A DNA stretch of 64,000 nucleotides from an uncultured Rhodospirillaceae bacterium (GTDB lineage Bacteria; Pseudomonadota; Alphaproteobacteria; Rhodospirillales; Magnetospirillaceae), in the NCBI GenBank assembly GCA_903901915.1, contig CAIUSV010000070.1:1-64000 (forward strand). Direction: 5' to 3'. Positions 16,683 through 25,781 of the stretch are shown one piece after another. Every line of letters starts with the position of its first letter. Positions within the stretch are counted from its first letter, which is position 1. Below the pieces are notes generated by a model. It was not told the DNA's origin, searched no databases, and was given only the letters and a program-made list of their open reading frames with translations. The position numbers and the translations under genes were made by a program.

Positions 16683-17706
16683 GCGGCCCGATGGGCAGCG
16701 GCGGCACCCGCGTCAGGCGGATCTGACCGGCCGACAGGATGCCGTCCTGCAAAGTCAGCGGCAACGACAGCGTCGGCCGCCCCTTGGTATCGGGACGGGC
16801 CATGATCGCCAGCATGATTTCGGCGGCCGAGGCCATTCTCGGCTCGATCAAACCGGCCTGGACCAGACGGACCACGAACTCGCCCAAGCCCCGGATGCGG
16901 GCATTGGTGGCGATCAGCGGCTGAAGCGCCGGGTCGAGCGCCATGGTACCATCAGCCTCGATAGCCAGCGGCGCCCATTCCAACACCACCCGGTCGAGTT
17001 CGACGGTCCCACCGTCCGTACTCCATGCCGCCAGCGCCGCCAGCGGCGGCCCGCCGGATATGCTTCCCATGATCCGGGCTTCGAGTTGGACGGTGTCGAT
17101 CCGCCGTCCCAGCGGCAGACCGGCCAACGTCGGCAGATCAATGCCGCGAACGGCAATGGTTGCCTGGGCGGTGGGCTTTTCGTGGCCGCCGTCGTCGTCA
17201 CCCAGCCGGTCGAATGAAACCGAGGCGCCGGCCACGCTGATCGCTTCCAGCCCCGCCTGTTCCACCACCACCCCCGACGAATCGAAAGCCAGTCCCGACA
17301 GCCCGCCATCGACCGCGACCCGCAAGCTCGCCCGGGCGCCGGCCGCCGAGATGATGCCGGACCAGCCGGGGAGGGTCAGATCGTGGGTCCCGGCAAAATC
17401 GATGACCGGGGCCAGCGGCCGCAGCGGCGGCACCGTGATGGACAGGGTCTCGGCGTGCCAGAACAGCCCGGCGGGGCTTCGCAACGTCAGGCCGCCGATC
17501 CGGGCGGTAACCGCGCCGGGAAAGCCGGTCGAGCCGACCGCCGCCATCTCGACCGCCCAGCCCTCGGCGCGACGGTCGGCGGCAAAGCCATCGATACCCT
17601 TGCGCAACTGCCCCGCCACATGGAACCAATAGGCGGCGTAGGCGGCGATCGCCGCCGCCGCCAGACCGGCGACGGTCAGGGCGAGAAAACGGAAGCGAGG
17701 CGACAT
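16678..17706 (-). CDS. DUF2125 membrane-anchored protein
   Basis: Conserved alphaproteobacterial protein of unknown function, 342 aa from ATG 17706 (or 350 aa from 17730). A single N-terminal membrane helix (about 5-25) is followed by a large soluble domain, probably periplasmic. The family match rests on the WFHVAGQLRKGIDGFAADRR region, the GFPGAVTARI stretch and the C-terminal SLPLTLQDGILSAGQIRLTR segment. Its ATG shares the CATG at 17704-17707 with the divergent chaC start, so the two genes are divergent with no gap. Confidence 0.75.
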   Translation of the reverse strand: MSPRFRFLALTVAGLAAAAIAAYAAYWFHVAGQLRKGIDGFAADRRAEGWAVEMAAVGSTGFPGAVTARIGGLTLRSPAGLFWHAETLSITVPPLRPLAPVIDFAGTHDLTLPGWSGIISAAGARASLRVAVDGGLSGLAFDSSGVVVEQAGLEAISVAGASVSFDRLGDDDGGHEKPTAQATIAVRGIDLPTLAGLPLGRRIDTVQLEARIMGSISGGPPLAALAAWSTDGGTVELDRVVLEWAPLAIEADGTMALDPALQPLIATNARIRGLGEFVVRLVQAGLIEPRMASAAEIMLAIMARPDTKGRPTLSLPLTLQDGILSAGQIRLTRVPPLPIGPR

Positions 17707-18292
17707 GCGCGGTGCCGAAGAAAACGTCATATCATCCTCTACCCCGCCCGAGCCCGCCGAGCAAGAAAGCCCGGACCTCTGGGTATTCGCCTATGGCTCG
17801 CTGATGTGGCGACCCGACTTCGGACATGTGGAGGCGCGCACCGCCCGACTGAAGGGCTATCACCGCGCCATGTGCATCCTCTCCAACCATTATCGCGGTA
17901 CCGCCGGGCGTCCGGGATTGGTGCTGGGGTTGGATCTCGGCGGGTCGTGCCTGGGTCGCGCCTTCCGGATCGAGGCGGCGGCGGCCGAAGCGGTGATGCG
18001 ACAGCTTTACGAGCGCGAGATGCTCACCGGTGTCTATGATCCGCGTTTCGTCCCGGTAACGCTGGATGATGGCCGCCGGGTGGCCGCCTGGGCCTTCATC
18101 GCCCAGCGCCGCCACCCCCAGTATTTTCGTGCCGCCGATACCGCCGAAGCGGCACGTCTGGTGCGCCAGGGGGTGGGAATCGCCGGATCCAGCCGCGACT
18201 ACCTGGCCGCGACGGTCGAGCAGTTGCGGGAGCTGGGCATTCGCCGCGGAACGCTGCATCGGCTGCTGGCGCGGGTGGACCGGAACGACTGA
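17705..18292 (+). CDS. chaC: ChaC-type gamma-glutamylcyclotransferase
   Basis: Cytoplasmic enzyme expected to cleave glutathione to 5-oxoproline and Cys-Gly. It is 195 aa with the substrate-binding FAYGSLMW at 28-35, the catalytic-acid region LYEREMLTGVYDPRF with Glu103/Glu105, and DNHYRG-like strands typical of ChaC (here NHYRGT). About 24 residues before the conserved WVFAYGSL are poorly conserved, so the start could be slightly downstream. It is convergent with glnD. Confidence 0.88.
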   Translation: MRGAEENVISSSTPPEPAEQESPDLWVFAYGSLMWRPDFGHVEARTARLKGYHRAMCILSNHYRGTAGRPGLVLGLDLGGSCLGRAFRIEAAAAEAVMRQLYEREMLTGVYDPRFVPVTLDDGRRVAAWAFIAQRRHPQYFRAADTAEAARLVRQGVGIAGSSRDYLAATVEQLRELGIRRGTLHRLLARVDRND

Positions 18293-18298
18293 CCCCCC

Positions 18299-21082
18299 CT
18301 ATTCCGCCGCCTTGGTGCCGTTGGACCCGGCGCGGGTGGCGGCCGGGTCTTCCAGCGCCTTCAGCAGAGTGGCCTTGATCTGGTCGAGCTTGCGGCCGTG
18401 CTCGACCTTATGGCCGAACACATCCTTGACATAGAACACGTCCACCACCCGCTCGCCGTAGGTGGAGATGTGGGCCGACGAGATCTGCAGGCCCAGATTG
18501 GTCATGGCGTTGGTGATGTCGAACAGCAGGCCGGGGCGGTCGCGGCCGTTGACCTCGATGATGGTGTGCGACCGCGACGGCTTGTTGTCCACCAGGACCC
18601 TGGGCGGCACCTTGAAGACGTGGGCGCGCGACGGCAGCTTGCCCTTGCGGGTCGGCAGTTCGCGGTCAAGCCGCAACCGTCCCGACAGCACCTGCTCGAT
18701 GCAGGTGGCCAGCTTGGCCAGCTTGCCGGGGCTGTCGAAGGCGCCACCCTCGGAGTCCTGGATGCAGAAGGTGTCGAGCGCCATGCCGTTGGCCAGGGTG
18801 ATGATCTTGGCATCGACGATGTTGGCGCCGGACATGGCCATGGCGCCGGCGATCTGCGAGAACAGGCCGGGATGGTCGCCGGTATAGACGGTGATCTCGG
18901 TAATGGCACGCTGGGTATCGACCCGGGGCTCGACGGTCAGCGGCGCGCGCACCGCCTCGGCTTCCCGCACCAGACGGGCGTGACGCATCTGGGTGGCGGT
19001 GTCGTAGGTGGTCCAGTAGGCGGGATAGGCCCGCGCCAGGTGGGTGTCGATTTCCTCGGGCGGCCAGGCGTGCCGGGCCAGTTCCCCCCGAAGCGCGTCC
19101 TGGGCGTTGCGCACCCGCGTGGCGTGGGCGGCACCGGCCAGCCCGCCGGTCATCACCTCGGAGGCGCGCAGATACAATTCCCGCAGCAGCCCGGCCTTCC
19201 AGGCGTTCCACACCGTCGGCCCCACCGCCCGGATGTCGGCCACCGTCAGGCAGACCAGCAGCTTGAGCCGCTCGGGCGACTGAACGTGAACCGCGAAGTC
19301 GTGAATGGTCTTGGGGTCATCGATATCGCGCTTGAACGCCACATGGCTCATGGCAAGGTGATAGCGCACCAGCCAGGCGACGGTCTCGGTCTCCTCGTCG
19401 GTCAGCCCCAAACGCGGCCCCAGTTTCAGCGCCAGTTCCGCGCCGATGACAGAATGGTCGCCGCCACGACCCTTGGCGATGTCGTGCAGGAAGGCGGCGA
19501 CGTAGAGCGCCCGGCGCGACGCGATCTGGTGGATGATCTCGCTGCAGATCGGCGCCTCCTCGGCGAGTTCGCCGCGTTCGACGGTGTGCAGGACACCCAG
19601 CGCCTGGATGGTGTGCTCGTCCACGGTGAAGACGTGGTACATGTCGTACTGCATCTGCGCCACCACCCGGCCGAAATCCGGGACGAAGCGGCCCAGGACG
19701 CCGGATTCGTTCATGTGGCGCAACACCGCCTCGGGATTCTTGCGCGACGTCAGCATGTCGAGGAACAGACGGTTGGCGTCGGTATCCCTGCGGACCGTCG
19801 CGTCGATGCGCTTGAGGTTGCGGTGAACCATGTCCAGCGCCCGGGGATGGATATCGACCTCATGTTCAAGGGCGGCATGGAACAGGCGGATCATGGCCGC
19901 CGGGTCGGTCTCGAACTGGTCGGGGGCGGCAAGGTCGAGACGACCGCCCTCCAAGGTGAAGCCCTCGACCACGGTACGGCGACCGAACAGCCGCCCCAGC
20001 CGCAGCCGGCGCGGCTTGCGCTTGAACTGCTCCTCGGCCAGGGCGCAGAACACCCGGGTCAGGTCGCCGACATCCTTGGCGATCAGGAAATAGTGCTTCA
20101 TGAACCGCTCGACGCCGCGCGAACAACTGCGGTCGAGATAATGCATGCGCGCCGCGATCTCGGGCTGGACGTCGAAGGTCAACCGGTCCTCCGGACGGTC
20201 GGTGACGTAATGGAGGTGACAGCGCACCGTCCACAGGAACGCCTGGGCCTTGACGAAACGCTTGGCCGATTGGCGGCTGAGAACCCCGGCCTCGACCAGC
20301 TCGCCGATGTCGCCCACCCGGTACATGTACTTGGCGATCCAGTTGAGGGTGTGCAGATCGCGCAGGCCGCCCTTGCCCTCCTTGACGTTGGGTTCCAGCA
20401 CATAGCGGGAATCGCCCATCTGGGTATGGCGGGCATCGCGCTCGGCCAGCTTGGATTCAACGAACTCGACCTGGGAATTCTCCATCACCTCGCCGCGATA
20501 GCGGGCCCACAGATCGCGGAACAGCGCCTGGTCACCCCACAGCCAGCGCATTTCCAGCAACGCGGTGCGGATGGTGAGGTCATCCTTGGCGTTGCGCACG
20601 CATTCATCGGCCGAGCGGGTGGAGTGACCGACCTTGAGCCCCATGTCCCACAGCATGTAGAGGATGTATTCCACCACCTGCTCGTGATAGGGCACCCGCT
20701 TGTAAGGCAGCAGGAACAGGATATCGATGTCGGAATGGGGTGACAGCTCGCCCCGGCCATAGCCACCCACCGCCACCAGGCTCATGGCCTCGCCCGAGGT
20801 GCGCACCCCCTGGGGAAATTCGTGTTCGGCGGCGAAATCGTGGACCAGTCGCACCAGCTGGTCGATCAGGAAGCAGTTCTCGCGCACCGTCTCGGAACCG
20901 TCGCCCCGGGCGTCGAAACGCCGACGGACCTCGTCGCGCCCCCGGGCCAGCACCTGCTTGAACAGCTCCAGCACCCGGCCGCGCCGCTTGGCCTTGGGCA
21001 GATCCTCGGCCGCCAGCTCGCCCAGCCGGACGACGGTGTCGCGGCGGTTGATGATGGCGCGTTGATCGGCAATCTTGGTCAT
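18299..21082 (-). CDS. glnD: [Protein-PII] uridylyltransferase / uridylyl-removing enzyme GlnD
   Basis: Nitrogen-status sensor that uridylylates PII proteins at low glutamine and deuridylylates them at high glutamine. It is 927 aa with an N-terminal nucleotidyltransferase domain (VGGYGRGELSPHSDIDILF, Asp118 and Asp120), an HD hydrolase domain with FLHDIAKGRGGDHS near 530, and two C-terminal ACT domains (GDHPGLFSQIAGAMAM near 730 and RDRPGLLFDITNAM near 840). All four modules look intact. A TATAAT hexamer ends 6 bases before the ATG with no ribosome site between, suggesting a leaderless transcript. No PII or glutamine synthetase gene is adjacent. Confidence 0.96.
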   Translation of the reverse strand: MTKIADQRAIINRRDTVVRLGELAAEDLPKAKRRGRVLELFKQVLARGRDEVRRRFDARGDGSETVRENCFLIDQLVRLVHDFAAEHEFPQGVRTSGEAMSLVAVGGYGRGELSPHSDIDILFLLPYKRVPYHEQVVEYILYMLWDMGLKVGHSTRSADECVRNAKDDLTIRTALLEMRWLWGDQALFRDLWARYRGEVMENSQVEFVESKLAERDARHTQMGDSRYVLEPNVKEGKGGLRDLHTLNWIAKYMYRVGDIGELVEAGVLSRQSAKRFVKAQAFLWTVRCHLHYVTDRPEDRLTFDVQPEIAARMHYLDRSCSRGVERFMKHYFLIAKDVGDLTRVFCALAEEQFKRKPRRLRLGRLFGRRTVVEGFTLEGGRLDLAAPDQFETDPAAMIRLFHAALEHEVDIHPRALDMVHRNLKRIDATVRRDTDANRLFLDMLTSRKNPEAVLRHMNESGVLGRFVPDFGRVVAQMQYDMYHVFTVDEHTIQALGVLHTVERGELAEEAPICSEIIHQIASRRALYVAAFLHDIAKGRGGDHSVIGAELALKLGPRLGLTDEETETVAWLVRYHLAMSHVAFKRDIDDPKTIHDFAVHVQSPERLKLLVCLTVADIRAVGPTVWNAWKAGLLRELYLRASEVMTGGLAGAAHATRVRNAQDALRGELARHAWPPEEIDTHLARAYPAYWTTYDTATQMRHARLVREAEAVRAPLTVEPRVDTQRAITEITVYTGDHPGLFSQIAGAMAMSGANIVDAKIITLANGMALDTFCIQDSEGGAFDSPGKLAKLATCIEQVLSGRLRLDRELPTRKGKLPSRAHVFKVPPRVLVDNKPSRSHTIIEVNGRDRPGLLFDITNAMTNLGLQISSAHISTYGERVVDVFYVKDVFGHKVEHGRKLDQIKATLLKALEDPAATRAGSNGTKAAE

Positions 21083-21088
21083 TGCGCG

Positions 21089-21094
21089 ATTATA
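21089..21094 (-). promoter_or_regulatory. Candidate -10 box directly before glnD
   Basis: A perfect TATAAT on the minus strand lies 6 bases upstream of the glnD ATG. Initiation at the normal distance would fall at or within a few bases of the start codon, and no Shine-Dalgarno sequence is present. No good -35 hexamer is visible at 16-18 bases. Confidence 0.4.
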
Positions 21095-21120
21095 GAGCAG
21101 TTTCCGGCCAAATCGAGAGT

Positions 21121-21744
21121 CTAGAACTCCACCCCCGCCTGCGCCTTGATCCCCTCGCGGAACGGGTGCTTGACCATGGTCATCTCGGTCACCAGATCTG
21201 CGGCTTCGATGATGGCGGGCAAGGCGTTGCGGCCGGTAAGCACCACGTGCTGGCCCTCGGGCCGGGCGGCCAGGGCGGCCAGGACGGCCGCCACCGGAAG
21301 ATAGTCGTAGCGTAGCGCCACGTTGAGTTCGTCCAGGATCACCATGCGATAGGCGGGATCGGCCAGCATGGCGGCGGCCAGCTCCCAGGCCCTTTCGGCG
21401 GCGGCGACGTCGCGGATGCGGTCCTGGGTCTCCCAGGTAAAGCCCTCGCCCATGGCGCGGAAGGTCACCAGTTCGCCCAGGCCTTCCATCACCCGCCGCT
21501 CGGCGGTGTCCCAGGCGCCCTTGATGAACTGGACGATGCCGACCTTCATGCCGTGACCGACACAGCGGATCGCCATGCCGAAAGCGGCGGTGGACTTGCC
21601 CTTGCCGGGGCCGGTATGGACGACCAGCAGACCCTTGGCGCCGGCCTTGCGGGCCATCAACCGGTCGCGCGACGCCTTTTTCTTGGCCATCTTCTCGCGA
21701 TGGCGCATTTCAAGATCCTCGGTCATGATGGGCTGATCCGTCAT
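21121..21744 (-). CDS. cobO: Cob(I)yrinic acid a,c-diamide adenosyltransferase CobO
   Basis: ATP:corrinoid adenosyltransferase that attaches the upper 5'-deoxyadenosyl ligand. It is 207 aa from ATG 21744 (a start at 21774 is possible). The P-loop variant VVHTGPGKGKST (GPGKGKST at 45-52), FIKGAWDTAERR and the VILDELNVALRYDYL segment are diagnostic for CobA/CobO. It sits apart from the cobalamin cluster at 10-17 kb, upstream of glnD on the same strand with a 38-base gap. Confidence 0.95.
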   Translation of the reverse strand: MTDQPIMTEDLEMRHREKMAKKKASRDRLMARKAGAKGLLVVHTGPGKGKSTAAFGMAIRCVGHGMKVGIVQFIKGAWDTAERRVMEGLGELVTFRAMGEGFTWETQDRIRDVAAAERAWELAAAMLADPAYRMVILDELNVALRYDYLPVAAVLAALAARPEGQHVVLTGRNALPAIIEAADLVTEMTMVKHPFREGIKAQAGVEF

Positions 21745-21767
21745 TGTTTCCGCCCCAATATGGGGTG

Positions 21768-21823
21768 CTGACACGAATCATTCACGGTTTTTGCGTTGCG
21801 CCCGCCCGGACCGCCGCTATAAC
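21768..21823 (+). promoter_or_regulatory. Candidate pstB promoter with PHO-box-like repeat
   Basis: TTGCGC (21796-21801) and TATAAC (21818-21823) are spaced 16 bases and lie about 33 bases before the pstB ATG. Just upstream, CTGACAC and CATTCAC (21768-21785) resemble two PHO-box half-sites with 11-base periodicity. The match to the PhoB consensus is partial, so this is a suggestion based on sequence plus the phosphate genes that follow. Confidence 0.35.
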
Positions 21824-21855
21824 CGGGCCGGACGCCCTCACCGCCGGGATCAGGC

Positions 21856-22635
21856 ATGTTCGAGCACACCGCCGCCGCCGCCAAGATGACCACCCGCCAA
21901 CTCGCGGTGCGCTACGGCGACAAGCCGGCGTTGAAGGGAGTCGATCTCGACATCCCGGCCGGCGACGTCACCGCCCTGATCGGACCGTCGGGCTGCGGCA
22001 AGTCCACCTTCCTGCGCTGCCTCAACCGCATGAACGACACCATCGCCGGTGCCACCGTCAGCGGCAAGGCGACCCTGGACGGAGAACAGATCTACGGCCC
22101 CGGCGGCATCGACCCGGTCCTGCTGCGCGCCCGCGTCGGCATGGTGTTCCAGCGGCCCAACCCGTTTCCCAAGTCGATCTACGACAACGTCGCCTTCGGC
22201 CCCCGGCTCCACCGCCTGGCGCGCGAGGGCGAGGAGATGGACGCGGTGGTGCGCTCGGCGCTGGAACGGGCCGGATTGTGGGACGAGGTCAACGACCGCC
22301 TGGAGGAAAAAGGCACCGGCATTTCCGGCGGCCAGCAACAGCGCCTGTGCATCGCGCGGGCGATCGCGGTCGAGCCGGAAGTCATCTTGATGGACGAGCC
22401 ATGTTCAGCGCTGGACCCGATCGCCACCGCCAGGATCGAGGAACTGATCGACGAGTTGCGCCAGTCCTATACCATCGTCATCGTCACCCATTCCATGCAG
22501 CAGGCGGCGCGGGTGTCGCAGTTCACCGCCTTCTTCCATCTGGGCGAAATCGTCGAGGTGGGCGCCACGGAGAAGATCTTCACCGCGCCGGCCAACGCAC
22601 TGACCCAGGGCTATATCACCGGCCGCTTCGGCTGA
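21856..22635 (+). CDS. pstB: Phosphate ABC transporter ATP-binding protein PstB
   Basis: ATPase of the high-affinity phosphate importer. It is 259 aa (or 249 from ATG 21886). It has Walker [10 protein letters not shown] at 43-51, followed by the PstB-specific LRCLNRMND, and the [16 protein letters not shown]-loop region. The signature is [14 protein letters not shown], and Walker B is [13 protein letters not shown]. It is followed after 13 bases by phoU. The pstS, pstC and pstA genes normally found upstream are absent here; cobO is the upstream neighbour, on the other strand. Confidence 0.95.
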   Translation: MFEHTAAAAKMTTRQLAVRYGDKPALKGVDLDIPAGDVTALIGPSGCGKSTFLRCLNRMNDTIAGATVSGKATLDGEQIYGPGGIDPVLLRARVGMVFQRPNPFPKSIYDNVAFGPRLHRLAREGEEMDAVVRSALERAGLWDEVNDRLEEKGTGISGGQQQRLCIARAIAVEPEVILMDEPCSALDPIATARIEELIDELRQSYTIVIVTHSMQQAARVSQFTAFFHLGEIVEVGATEKIFTAPANALTQGYITGRFG

Positions 22636-22648
22636 CGGAGGACCTCCC

Positions 22649-23353
22649 ATGCCCCATATCGTCAAATCCTTCGATGCCGAGCTGGCCAAGCTCGAAGACG
22701 CCCTGTCGCGCATGGGCGGACTGGCCGAGGCCCAACTGGACGCCGCCATCCGGGCGCTGGAAAAGCGCGACAGCGAACTGGCGGCAAGGGTGGTGAGCGA
22801 CGATGCCCAGGTCGATGCCTGCGAGACCTTCATCGGCGAGCAGGCCATCAAGGTGCTGGCGTTGCGCGCCCCGGTCGCCAACGATCTGCGCACCGTGGTG
22901 TCGGCGCTGAAGGTGGCCGGCGAGATCGAGCGTATCGCCGATCTTGCCGCCAACGGCGCCAAGCGCTCGCTGGTGCTCAGCCAACTGCCGGCGCTCAAGC
23001 CCATGCACTCGGTGATCCGTCTCGGCCGGCTGGCCCAGGAGATGGTCAAGGACGGGCTGGACGCCTATCTCGGCCGCGACGCCGAACGCGCCCTGGCGGT
23101 GCGCGAACGCGACCAGGAGCTGGACGACGTCTATTCCTCGCTGTTCCGCGAGATCCTGACCTACATGATGGAAGACCCGCGCACCATCACGCCGTGCTCG
23201 CATCTGATGTTCATCGCCAAGAACCTGGAGCGGATCGGCGATCACGCCACCAACATCTCGGAATTGACCTATTTCCGGGTCACCGGCGCCGCCGTCACCG
23301 GCGAACGCCCCAAGAAGGACAACTCGTCCTTTGTCGGCACCGAGTCCGAATAG
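22649..23353 (+). CDS. phoU: Phosphate signalling protein PhoU
   Basis: Peripheral protein that links the Pst transporter to PhoR and restrains the Pho response. It is 234 aa, all helical, with two repeats each carrying a metal-binding pattern (around ERIADLAANGAKR and NLERIGDHATNISE). A clear GGAGGA ribosome site precedes the ATG. It ends 3 bases from the convergent pit gene. Confidence 0.94.
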   Translation: MPHIVKSFDAELAKLEDALSRMGGLAEAQLDAAIRALEKRDSELAARVVSDDAQVDACETFIGEQAIKVLALRAPVANDLRTVVSALKVAGEIERIADLAANGAKRSLVLSQLPALKPMHSVIRLGRLAQEMVKDGLDAYLGRDAERALAVRERDQELDDVYSSLFREILTYMMEDPRTITPCSHLMFIAKNLERIGDHATNISELTYFRVTGAAVTGERPKKDNSSFVGTESE

Positions 23354-23356
23354 ACT

Positions 23357-24361
23357 TCACCACAGGTGGGTCGATATCTCGAAGAACAGGGCGCCGATCG
23401 CCGCCGTCGCCGGGATGGTGATGACCCAGGCGACGACGATGTTGCCGGCGACGTGCCAGCGCACCGCCGACAGCGAGCGCGCCGCGCCGACACCTATGAT
23501 GGCGCCGGTGATGGTGTGGGTGGTGGAAACCGGAATGCCCAGCCAGGTCGCGCCGAACAGGGTGACGGCACCGGCCGAGTTGGCGCAAAAGCCGTCGACC
23601 TGCTTCATGTCGGTGATCCGCGACCCCATGGTCTTGACGATGCGCCAGCCTCCGAACAGCGTACCCAGTCCCATGGCGACCTGACACAGTACCGCCACCC
23701 AGATGGGGACGTGGAAGGTCGGGCCGATCATGCCCTGACTGAACAGCAGCACGGCGATGATGCCCATGGTTTTCTGCGCGTCGTTGCCGCCGTGACCCAG
23801 CGAGTACATGGCCGCCGAGAAGAACTGAAGCAGGCGGAAACGGCGATCGACCGCGAACGGCGTCGACCATCGGCACAGCCACGACACCACCAGGATCAGG
23901 AACATGGCCAGCATCAGGCCGATCAGCGGCGACAGCACGATGGCCGATCCGGTCTTGATGAAGCCGGACAGCACCAGGGCATCCGTGCCGCCCTTGGCGA
24001 TGCCGGCACCGGCGATGCCGCCGATCAGCGCATGGGAACTGGACGACGGAATCCCCAGCGCCCAGGTGACCACATTCCAGACGATGGCGCCGACCAGGGC
24101 GCCGAAGATGACATGGGTATCCACCAAGGTGGGATCGACGATGCCGGTACCGATGGTCTTGGCCACGTTGGTACTGAAGAATACCAGGGCGATGGTATTG
24201 AAGAACGCCGCCCAGGCCACCGCGTATTTGGGCGACAGCACCCGGGTCGAAACCACGGTGGCGATGGAATTGGCCGCGTCGTGCAGGCCGTTGAGGAAAT
24301 CGAAGGCCAGCGCCGTCACCACCAGGGCGACGATGATGGGGAAGGCGAGCGAGGATTCCAC
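23357..24361 (-). CDS. pit: Inorganic phosphate transporter, Pit family
   Basis: Low-affinity, ion-coupled phosphate permease. It is 334 aa from GTG 24361, which lies 2 bases after the TGA of the upstream DUF47 gene; no ATG occurs at the right place. About ten membrane segments are seen. The duplicated PiT signatures are FDFLNGLHDAANSIATVVSTR near the N-terminus and GHGGNDAQKTMGI in the middle, with WALGIPSSSSHAL and GIPVSTTHTITGAI as paired loops. It is tightly coupled to the DUF47 gene. Confidence 0.93.
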   Translation of the reverse strand: MESSLAFPIIVALVVTALAFDFLNGLHDAANSIATVVSTRVLSPKYAVAWAAFFNTIALVFFSTNVAKTIGTGIVDPTLVDTHVIFGALVGAIVWNVVTWALGIPSSSSHALIGGIAGAGIAKGGTDALVLSGFIKTGSAIVLSPLIGLMLAMFLILVVSWLCRWSTPFAVDRRFRLLQFFSAAMYSLGHGGNDAQKTMGIIAVLLFSQGMIGPTFHVPIWVAVLCQVAMGLGTLFGGWRIVKTMGSRITDMKQVDGFCANSAGAVTLFGATWLGIPVSTTHTITGAIIGVGAARSLSAVRWHVAGNIVVAWVITIPATAAIGALFFEISTHLW

Positions 24362-24363
24362 GG

Positions 24364-25005
24364 TCAGACCTGCTCGATGACGATGGTCTCGATGACGTTG
24401 GCAACGTCGTCGAAGCGGTCCGAGACCTTTTCGAGACGCTGGTAGATCTCCTTGCGGGTGATCAGCTTGACCGGGTCCTTTTCGGTGGCGAACAGCGTCC
24501 GCAGCCCCTCGTGCTGACGCTTGTCGGCGGCGCTTTCCTGCTGGCCGATGGCATCGCACAGCCGGTTGATACCCTCGGCATTACGGTTGAGCTGGTTGAG
24601 CAGCCGGATAGCGTCCAGCAGTAACTGGGCGCACTGGGTGATGCCGGTGGCCAATGCCCGCATGTCGGGGGTGAATTCGGTGACGCCGTAAAGATCGACC
24701 CGCTGCGCCACCTCCTCGATGCCGTCGACCGTGTCGTCCATGGTGGTGATCAGGCCGTGAATCTGGTCGCGGTCGAAGGGGGTGATGAAGCTGCGGTGCA
24801 GCGCCTGCAACGTCTGGCGGGTGATGGCGTCGGCCTCGCCCTCGAAGGTGCAGATCAGCCGGAAATGCTGCGCCATGTCGGCGCCATCCGCCATCATGTC
24901 CTCCAGCGCCTTGGCGGCACACAGAATCTTCTCGGCATGCTCGACGAAGAGTTCGACGAAACTCTCCTCCTTGGGCATCAAGGCTCGAAACAGGCGGAAA
25001 AACAT
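24364..25005 (-). CDS. DUF47 PhoU-like accessory protein
   Basis: A 213-aa helical protein of the DUF47/PhoU-like family that is regularly encoded just upstream of pit and is thought to regulate that transporter. MFFRLFRALMPKEESFVELF at the N-terminus and FITPFDRDQIHGLITTMDD in the middle are typical. The frame is open for 93 more codons upstream, but only in a region overlapping trmB and a non-coding gap. Pit follows after 2 bases. Confidence 0.9.
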   Translation of the reverse strand: MFFRLFRALMPKEESFVELFVEHAEKILCAAKALEDMMADGADMAQHFRLICTFEGEADAITRQTLQALHRSFITPFDRDQIHGLITTMDDTVDGIEEVAQRVDLYGVTEFTPDMRALATGITQCAQLLLDAIRLLNQLNRNAEGINRLCDAIGQQESAADKRQHEGLRTLFATEKDPVKLITRKEIYQRLEKVSDRFDDVANVIETIVIEQV

Positions 25006-25075
25006 GGGGTCGGCACCGAAGCAGTTGGCGGGCGCCGCCTTCCTATCACAGATGACCGATTTATTACACCCGGAG

Positions 25076-25774
25076 TTACGGTTGCCTCGGAACGCGCCGG
25101 TAGAGAAAAAACGTCGGCCGGGGTCCGGCCAGCCGCTTCTGCTCGTAGCGGGTGGCGGGCCAATCGGGCGGCAGCAGTGACCGGTCGGTGGTTGCCAGCA
25201 CCTCGTCGAAGGCGCCGTGCCGGTCGAGCTGGGACGCCGCCCAGGCGACGTAGACCGGGTCGTCGCTGGCGACGCGCAATTCACCGCCGTCGACCAGAAG
25301 GCGGGCGAGGGCGTCCAGATTGTCGGCGGCGATGAAACGGCGCTCGGCGTGGCGATGCTTGGGCCACGGGTCGGGAAACAGCACGAAGGCGCGGGTCAGC
25401 GACGCTTCCGGCAAGGTCGGCAGCAACAGCCGGGCATCCTCGGCGAATACGCGGACATTGGCGAGATCGCGGGCCTGGACATGGCCGAGCAGACTGGCGA
25501 TGCCGTTGCGAAAGACCTCGGCGCCGATCAGGCCGACATCGGGCCGTCCGGCGGCCAGCTCGGCGAGATGCTCGCCGCCGCCGAACCCGACCTCCAGCCA
25601 GACCTCGCCGACCGGGCCGGCAAACAGGGCCGCCGGATCAAGGCGGTCACCCGGCCCCGGCACGGCGATGGCCAGCCGGGGCAGCAGGGTATCGATCAGG
25701 GCCAACGCGTTACGCCGCAGCGCTTTACCGCTGCGGCGTCCGTAAAAACGCGGCCTTTCGCCTGGTTGGCTCAT
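25076..25774 (-). CDS. trmB: tRNA (guanine-N7-)-methyltransferase TrmB
   Basis: Methylates G46 in the variable loop of tRNAs. It is 232 aa from ATG 25774. The N-terminal PRFYGRRSGKALR is typical. SAM-binding EVGFGGGEH is at 61-69, and the catalytic/substrate motif FPDPWPKHRH begins at 133. It follows metK after 7 bases and is the last gene of the xre-metK-trmB set. Confidence 0.95.
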   Translation of the reverse strand: MSQPGERPRFYGRRSGKALRRNALALIDTLLPRLAIAVPGPGDRLDPAALFAGPVGEVWLEVGFGGGEHLAELAAGRPDVGLIGAEVFRNGIASLLGHVQARDLANVRVFAEDARLLLPTLPEASLTRAFVLFPDPWPKHRHAERRFIAADNLDALARLLVDGGELRVASDDPVYVAWAASQLDRHGAFDEVLATTDRSLLPPDWPATRYEQKRLAGPRPTFFLYRRVPRQP

Positions 25775-25781
25775 GACGGAC

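Noticed and set aside
18398-20743. Long open frame (781 codons) antisense to glnD
   Set aside because: It is a GC-driven antisense frame rich in Gln, His, Arg and Gly with no domain. The opposite strand encodes an intact GlnD with all four modules.
25006-25284. N-terminal extension of the DUF47 protein
   Set aside because: It runs antiphase through trmB and the gap; the conserved protein begins at ATG 25005.
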